Shown: one piece after another, positions 5,757 through 10,306 of the stretch
Layout: every line of letters begins with the position of its first letter
Position numbering within the stretch: the stretch's first letter is position 1
NCBI GenBank assembly: GCA_028714615.1
Contig: JAQTMA010000146.1
Location: forward strand, 1-10,306
Reading direction: 5' to 3'
Length of the DNA stretch: 10,306 bases
Source of the DNA: Anaerolineaceae bacterium
GTDB taxonomy: Bacteria > Chloroflexota > Anaerolineae > Anaerolineales > Anaerolineaceae
Notes under the pieces: model-generated
Databases searched by the model: none
Seen by the model: only the letters and a program-made list of their open reading frames with translations
Told to the model about the DNA's origin: nothing
Position numbers and translations under genes: made by a program

Positions 5757-7609
5757 TTCGACGCTCCGGGAGTATTGCGTTGAAAGATGACCGTGTCTGC
5801 GTCGGAATAGACCACCTGGAATTGCCCAGACCGGCGCATAGCCTCTTGGATCCGGTTCAGGGTACCGGGTGGGAGCTCGCCGGTCACGTCCGCCTGGGTC
5901 ATCTGGCTGCGTGAGATGGCCAGGAAGGCGACTTTGTATTCCGACATCTCGCGGATAATTTCAGAGACCGGGTTTTGAAGGATTTGCTTGTATTGTTTTT
6001 CGGGCAGGTCGGTGATAGCCAGGTAATCGTAGAACTCGTAATTCTTGAATTGCAGCGGCCAACCCGCTGTCCCGCTCATCAGCAAGGCGCCGCGCGGGGC
6101 TGTGTCGTTCAAGAACTGGGCTGCTTTCACCTCCTCGGGGGGGAAGTAATACATCTCCTCCTTGCCATAGTAGCCAAAGGAAAAGCCGAACAGCATCACC
6201 AGGCTCATGAGCAGCGCAGCAAGCGGCGCCCGGAGATTCCGGCCTGCTGGCAAGTTGGGATAGACCAACGTCGCCGCGAAGAAAGCCATAAACGGCAGCG
6301 CGAAGAAATAGACCCGAAAGATCATCTCGCCGCCATAGGCATTGGCCACGGCCATCGGCAGCGGGCTGACCACCAGCATAGCTGCCGCCAGGTCCCACTT
6401 TCCCGCGCGCAGGCGGCGGAAAAATCCCAGGATGGCCAGCAGACCCACCAGAGCGGTCAACCCGCGGTCGATCCAGGAGACCACCACCTGCCCGGCGCTG
6501 GCCCTGGACAGGTTGAGAAAGTTGGCGTTTAAGTTACCGGTGAGCGATCCGATGGACTGGACGATCCAGCCCAGGTTGCCGCCCAGAAAGGCCACCGCCA
6601 TATAGATGATCCAGCTAGCGGTAATGACCGCCATGAGCACCGGCAGGCTGCGCGCCTGCAACACCTGGAAAATGGCCAGCATCAGCAAGGCCGAGATGAG
6701 CATGAAAGGCGTGAGCTGGTGGCTGGAAGCAATGACGAAGAAGAGCAGCAGCAGCACAGCCAACAGTCCAACCCGCTGCAATGGAGTGCTGGCCTGCGCT
6801 CCGGCGGGGATGCTGCGCCGGAAGAGGTTGGCGGCGGCGTTTGCCAGGCGCTCATTTTTCAGCCGGTGTTGCAGCATTTCCCGGGTGGGCGTGGCCCACA
6901 GGCTGAACCAGGTCAGGCAGATGCCCAATACGACCAGGTAGAGGAAATAATTCTCTGCCTGGGGGGAGAAATAATCCTGGCCGATCCAATTGGTCAGGTA
7001 GAAGAACCAGATGCTTAGCCACACCAGCCGGCGATCCGTGGTCAAGGCTCGCATCACCAGGTAAAGCGCACCGCAATCAATGGCATTGAAGAAGAACGGG
7101 GCCCAACCGGCATAACTCAAGGCGCTTTGAAAGCCAGACACCTGGGTTAGGAAAGCATTCAAGGTAAAGAACCCCGGCCAGTTGTGATAAGCCTTGAGAT
7201 ACCCGATCTCCGGGTTGACGCTGCCGTGCCGTTGGATGTAATCCACGATGCCCACGTGCTTCCAGGCCCACGGGTAGCGTAAGGTACCGTACAAGATTTG
7301 TGGCGTCCCGTGAATGAACAAAATGAGGAGGAGGACGTGCAAGAAAAGCAGCGGTTGGAAGACCCATTCGTCCGCGTTCGAGAAGCAAAAGCTGGCTGTC
7401 AGCAGCGCTATCGCCAGATAGTACGTGACCGGCAACACGGAAAGGAGTCCGTAGTCGCTCATCCCGTGCAAATCGACGTGCTTGAGGGAGTCCTGCCACA
7501 GAAAGACTGCAACCAGCAGAAAACCAAGCTGCACCAGCACGGCTCCCCAGTGCACCCGTTCAACCCGGTCCACGGAGGCCTGCTCGATGGTCAGATTCCT
7601 TGCTTTCAT
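5753..7609 (-). CDS. multi-spanning membrane glycosyltransferase-like protein, GT-C type (618 aa)
   Basis: A large polytopic protein with roughly 11-13 hydrophobic segments in the first 485 residues and an extracytoplasmic C-terminal domain of about 130 residues (from YYGKEEMYYFPPEEV). This layout fits GT-C glycosyltransferases, which move sugars from polyprenyl-phosphate donors on the outer face of the membrane, although a polymerase or ligase role is also possible. Notable segments are YPWAWKHVGIVDYI (112-125), YHNWPGFF (141-148) and NWIGQDYFSPQ (207-217), which look like conserved loop motifs. The acidic residues of the first long loop are candidate catalytic sites. The ATG at 7609 is preferred, with AGGAG 11 nt upstream; a GTG at 7621 is in frame but lies in that ribosome site. 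It starts 4 nt after the GT2 stop and overlaps the next gene by ATGA. Confidence 0.85.
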   Translation of the reverse strand: MKARNLTIEQASVDRVERVHWGAVLVQLGFLLVAVFLWQDSLKHVDLHGMSDYGLLSVLPVTYYLAIALLTASFCFSNADEWVFQPLLFLHVLLLILFIHGTPQILYGTLRYPWAWKHVGIVDYIQRHGSVNPEIGYLKAYHNWPGFFTLNAFLTQVSGFQSALSYAGWAPFFFNAIDCGALYLVMRALTTDRRLVWLSIWFFYLTNWIGQDYFSPQAENYFLYLVVLGICLTWFSLWATPTREMLQHRLKNERLANAAANLFRRSIPAGAQASTPLQRVGLLAVLLLLFFVIASSHQLTPFMLISALLMLAIFQVLQARSLPVLMAVITASWIIYMAVAFLGGNLGWIVQSIGSLTGNLNANFLNLSRASAGQVVVSWIDRGLTALVGLLAILGFFRRLRAGKWDLAAAMLVVSPLPMAVANAYGGEMIFRVYFFALPFMAFFAATLVYPNLPAGRNLRAPLAALLMSLVMLFGFSFGYYGKEEMYYFPPEEVKAAQFLNDTAPRGALLMSGTAGWPLQFKNYEFYDYLAITDLPEKQYKQILQNPVSEIIREMSEYKVAFLAISRSQMTQADVTGELPPGTLNRIQEAMRRSGQFQVVYSDADTVIFQRNTPGASK

Positions 7610-7613
7610 CCGC

Positions 7614-8627
7614 TCAACCACTCCTGGTAAACTGAGCAGCCTGTGCGTCTCCCGGTTGGCGTTTCCCCAGCTTTTCCATCAGGCCGCCCGCCAGGTAACC
7701 TGCGGTGGTGACCAGCAAGCCTGAAGTGATCGCTGCGGCGCGCCCCAACCCGGCAAGCTGCCCATGGAACAGGGCTGCTTTGAGCCCATCCAGGAAACCC
7801 TCTGGCAACGTTCGCAACGTGTAGGTGCGTTCATTGGCAAGCCCGTCTCCCGCCCCCACCCAATGCGCCACCTGGGATTTAGAGATGCCTTCGGAGTAGC
7901 AGCGCGACAAGAAATAGCGCAGGTTTGCCCGGTGAGCCGGAACGCGATGGTGCACTCGAGCGGTGGGTTCGTACAACAGGATGCCCGGATGGAGGCGCTG
8001 GTGGGAGCGAATGCACAATTCGGTTTCTTCGCAGCCAACCGGCAGCGTGCCAACGCGCCCCATCCCCACCCGGAACCCCCCAACCGCCTCGAAGACTTCC
8101 CTCCGGAAGGACATGTTACAGCCGATCAAATTGCGCACCGGCGTAGCGTCTTCCGGCATGCCGCGGTAGGTGCAGCCAACCACCCAGTCAAACTCCACGG
8201 GGAACCAGGCCGGGCGAGCGCTCAGCCAATGAGGGAGGATGGCGCCACCAACTCCCACCACCTCCGGTTGCTGGTAGCCGCTTTGTAAGCGCTCAATCCA
8301 ATCGGAAGCTGCTACGGCATCTTCATCCATGAAAGCTAGCACGCTGCCACGCGCAACGCGGATGCCGCTGTTGCGTGCACCGGACAACCCGCGCTGCTCC
8401 TGGTTTTCGATGCCGGTAATTCCACCCAGTTCACCGCAGACGCGCGCGAGTAAGGCCGGGTTGTGGTCGACCACCACGATGATTTCACCTGGAGGGACGC
8501 TTTGCTTTTGCAACGAATCGACCGCCGCGACCAGGTCGTTCCAGCGGTCTTCCGTATAGGCGCATACAATTACCGAAACGTCGATCATTCCTGTCATTTC
8601 TGCTTTCAATCTTGGGCTTTCCGTCAC
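7614..8627 (-). CDS. family 2 glycosyltransferase (337 aa)
   Basis: A GT-A-fold inverting glycosyltransferase that transfers a sugar from a nucleotide-sugar donor, probably to a lipid carrier at the cytoplasmic face of the membrane. Visible are: the opening strand VSVIVCAYTEDRW (17-29), VVVDHN (51-56), GLSGARNSGI (80-89), the metal-binding DED at 101-103 (the DxD motif), GCNMSFRREVF (169-179), and GCEETEL (198-204) with the likely catalytic base. A hydrophobic segment at about 295-316 may anchor it. Such proteins are sometimes annotated as glucosyl-dolichyl phosphate glucuronosyltransferase-like; the real donor and acceptor are unknown. GTG at 8627 has AGGGGG 4 nt upstream. ATGs at 8597 and 8588 are alternatives with weaker ribosome sites, and all three precede the conserved domain. 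It is first gene of the leftward operon. Confidence 0.92.
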   Translation of the reverse strand: MTESPRLKAEMTGMIDVSVIVCAYTEDRWNDLVAAVDSLQKQSVPPGEIIVVVDHNPALLARVCGELGGITGIENQEQRGLSGARNSGIRVARGSVLAFMDEDAVAASDWIERLQSGYQQPEVVGVGGAILPHWLSARPAWFPVEFDWVVGCTYRGMPEDATPVRNLIGCNMSFRREVFEAVGGFRVGMGRVGTLPVGCEETELCIRSHQRLHPGILLYEPTARVHHRVPAHRANLRYFLSRCYSEGISKSQVAHWVGAGDGLANERTYTLRTLPEGFLDGLKAALFHGQLAGLGRAAAITSGLLVTTAGYLAGGLMEKLGKRQPGDAQAAQFTRSG

Positions 8628-8649
8628 CAGACCCCCTGCAAGCCATGTT

Positions 8650-8658
8650 ATTATATCA
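8650..8658 (-). promoter_or_regulatory. extended -10 promoter for the glycan operon
   Basis: On the minus strand TTTGATATAAT gives a perfect TATAAT preceded by TGn, the extended -10 form. No good -35 stands 17 nt upstream, which extended -10 promoters can lack. Predicted start is near 8643, leaving a leader of about 16 nt before the GTG at 8627 that includes the AGGGGG site. This favours the 8627 start. Confidence 0.6.
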
Positions 8659-8743
8659 AATTAGTCTCAATTACACCATCATTCAAGAATACAATAAGTT
8701 GCCGTCCCCTGGCTGTTTTCAAATCAAGGAGCAGGAAAAGCGC

Positions 8744-8758
8744 TTAACAAAAATGTTA
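8744..8758. promoter_or_regulatory. small dyad TAACA-AAAA-TGTTA, possible operator
   Basis: A 5-bp inverted repeat lies in the divergent promoter region, about 25 nt upstream of the rightward -10 box. It could be a regulator site for either direction, but a dyad this short in AT-rich DNA may be chance. Confidence 0.25.
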
Positions 8759-8779
8759 GGGTGGTCAGCCTCGAGCACA

Positions 8780-8788
8780 TGCTATGAT
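8780..8788 (+). promoter_or_regulatory. extended -10 promoter directly before the FG-GAP gene
   Basis: TGCTATGAT is an extended -10 element (TGn plus TATGAT). It ends 5 nt before the ATG at 8794, so transcription would begin at or next to the A of the start codon and the mRNA may be leaderless. No Shine-Dalgarno at proper spacing is present, which agrees with this. An in-frame TGA at 8785 rules out any more upstream start codon. Confidence 0.5.
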
Positions 8789-8793
8789 GGGGT

Positions 8794-10306
8794 ATGACCG
8801 CCAAACGCATTACCCATCTCTACCTATTCTTCATCCTGCTCATTGCGCTGCAGCCCTTTCCGGTGGCTGCCGATAGCGGACCGGGCGTGTATTTGCCCCT
8901 GATCATGCAGGGATTATCTAGCCCGGTGCTGAAGTGGGCTTATGGCGGCTGTTATTCATCCTGGTGCGAAACGGGCTGGTACTCCTCTCCGGCTGTGGCG
9001 GACACCAATGGAGACGGGATCAACGAAATTATCGCGTCTGCTTATTCGGTGTGGGCGCTCAATGGGGAAAATGGAAAGCTGATCTGGCGGGCGGGCTCTA
9101 CCCAGAGGCGTACCTGGCCGGGCGTGGTGGTCGCAGACATCGACCTCGATGGCCGGGCGGAGATTGTCATTGCCCAATCGGGCGGGTTGGTTTCTGCCTA
9201 TCGACTGGACGGCAGCCTGAAGTGGCAGAAGCAGCCCTCGGGTGGGGAGGGCGAATTCCGCGGTCTGCTGGCGGCCGATCTGGACGGCAATGGCAGTAGC
9301 CTGGAGGTGATCGTTACCCGCGCCTACGGCAGCGCCCGCAACACCTGGGTGTTGGACGCGCAAGGGAACACGCGCAGCGGTTGGCCGCAACTGCCCCAGG
9401 ACGACGACAACGCGAATGGTTACGGGTGGGGGGTCTACAACGCTAACGCAGCGGCGGGAGATATTCTGGGCGACAGCCGCCTGGAATTGGTCGTGCCATC
9501 CGACGTGCACTATATCAACGCCTACGAACCGGACGGCGCGCCGCTGCAAGCCAACCCCGTCGATTATCCGGGCAAGTTCTGGGGGAAGGTGGGTGTCTGG
9601 GAAAGCCTGCTCCCAGAGCTGCGCGGGTGGGGCAAATGCAACGGCAGCCGGGTGGAGAGCTTCCGCGCCAATTTCGCCGATGGGCCTGCCGTGATCGCAG
9701 ACGTGAACGGCGACGGGCAGCGCGAGGTGATCGTCGCCGGCAACATGTACGATTGCCATGCCGGCTACCCGCCCAGTCGCTATATAGCGCTCTACCTGTT
9801 CAACCCCGACCGTTCCCGCTTCAACTCCGGCGGCTACGATTGGCGCACCATTCCCACCGATACCGGAGCCCCGTTGAGCGAGGATTATTCTGTCATCGAG
9901 ACTGCCGAGCCTAATCCGGCCGTAGCCGACATCGATGGGGACGGCAACCAGGAAATCCTGTTCGCCTCCTACGATGGACGCCTGCACGCCTTTTGGTTGG
10001 ATAAGACCGAGCATGGCGCCTGGCCTTATCAGGTTACCAAACCGGGTGAAGGCATCCTCCGCTTTGCCTCCGAGCCGGTTATCGCCGACCTGGATGACGA
10101 TGGCAAGGCCGAGGTGATCTTCACCTCCTGGGCGCAAATCGGGTCGCATCAGAATGGCAAGCTGCACATCCTGGATTGGAGCGGGCGACCGCTCTACGAG
10201 GTGAACCTACCCGCTCCGCGCTCGGGGAGTTGGAACGGCGGCCTGCCTGCGCCGACGCTGGCCAACGTGGACAGCGACGCTGATCTGGAAGTGGTGATCA
10301 ACAGCG
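8794..10306 (+). CDS. secreted FG-GAP/VCBS-type repeat protein, C-terminus outside window
   Basis: An exported protein likely folded as a calcium-binding beta-propeller. The frame is open for 504 codons and runs off the edge, so the gene is partial. Residues 1-26 form a signal peptide (KR, then LYLFFILLIALQPF, cleavage after VAA). It is followed by VYLPLIMQG, a segment reminiscent of those seen in Chloroflexota exported proteins. Eight DxDxDG-like repeats begin at about residues 70 (DTNGDGINEI), 115, 162, 223, 303, 379 (DIDGDGNQEI), 432 (DLDDDGKAEV) and 493, spaced 45-80 residues apart as in integrin-alpha-like blades. Four cysteines after the signal (53, 58, 282, 321) could form disulfides. 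No catalytic residues are evident; adhesion or glycan binding is plausible. It diverges from the glycan operon. A 403-codon frame on the opposite strand (8956-10167) is its shadow. Confidence 0.9.
   Translation, partial: MTAKRITHLYLFFILLIALQPFPVAADSGPGVYLPLIMQGLSSPVLKWAYGGCYSSWCETGWYSSPAVADTNGDGINEIIASAYSVWALNGENGKLIWRAGSTQRRTWPGVVVADIDLDGRAEIVIAQSGGLVSAYRLDGSLKWQKQPSGGEGEFRGLLAADLDGNGSSLEVIVTRAYGSARNTWVLDAQGNTRSGWPQLPQDDDNANGYGWGVYNANAAAGDILGDSRLELVVPSDVHYINAYEPDGAPLQANPVDYPGKFWGKVGVWESLLPELRGWGKCNGSRVESFRANFADGPAVIADVNGDGQREVIVAGNMYDCHAGYPPSRYIALYLFNPDRSRFNSGGYDWRTIPTDTGAPLSEDYSVIETAEPNPAVADIDGDGNQEILFASYDGRLHAFWLDKTEHGAWPYQVTKPGEGILRFASEPVIADLDDDGKAEVIFTSWAQIGSHQNGKLHILDWSGRPLYEVNLPAPRSGSWNGGLPAPTLANVDSDADLEVVINS

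Noticed and set aside
8956..10167. 403-codon minus-strand open frame
   Set aside because: It is the antisense of the FG-GAP repeat gene, whose frame has a signal peptide and eight calcium-loop repeats; antisense of GAC-rich repeats gives long open frames by chance.

Overview
The window looks like chromosomal DNA from a GC-rich bacterium, most likely of the Chloroflexota (Anaerolineae-like). This is inference. It rests on protein family resemblance (a glycosyltransferase operon with small DUF1616-like membrane proteins, and a secreted repeat protein with a YLPLI motif just after its signal peptide) and on intergenic regions packed with dispersed palindromic repeats. There are ten protein genes, one of them running off the right edge. 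I see no RNA gene, CRISPR array or transposase.

Left part (1-3336). Positions 1-176 are non-coding: a dispersed repeat, a strong hairpin that resembles a terminator, and a short direct repeat. A leftward gene (177-1244) encodes an uncharacterised protein with degenerate phosphoribosyltransferase-like motifs. It diverges from a rightward pair: a DUF1330 protein (1544-1846) and, 2 nt later, a DHA2-type MFS drug exporter (1849-3336, TTG start). The divergent gap holds an inverted pair of a 29-nt motif (25/29 identical), each copy ending about 55-60 nt upstream of the start codon it faces. The two transcription units may therefore share a regulator.

Middle (3337-4332). A 512-nt non-coding stretch holds two 120-nt-period tandem repeat units about 85% identical, bracketed by an inverted pair of 25-nt palindromes. 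The same repeat family recurs on the other strand at the window's left end. An XRE-family regulator gene follows directly (3849-4244).

Right part (4333-10306). A tight leftward operon of five genes runs from 8627 down to 4333: GT2 glycosyltransferase, large multi-spanning GT-C-like membrane protein, DUF1616-like small membrane protein, 84-aa two-helix membrane protein, and CPBP-family membrane protein. Two junctions are ATGA overlaps and the other two have gaps of 4 and 12 nt. It probably builds or exports a surface glycan. Diverging from it is a secreted FG-GAP/VCBS-type repeat protein (8794 to the edge), open for 504 codons without a stop. Both directions have extended -10 promoters, and the repeat protein's promoter is so close to its ATG that its mRNA may be leaderless.

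No clearly new multi-gene system is evident. The items most worth following up are the divergent shared motif, the PRTase-like protein, the glycan operon with its degenerate CPBP member, and the dispersed repeat family.
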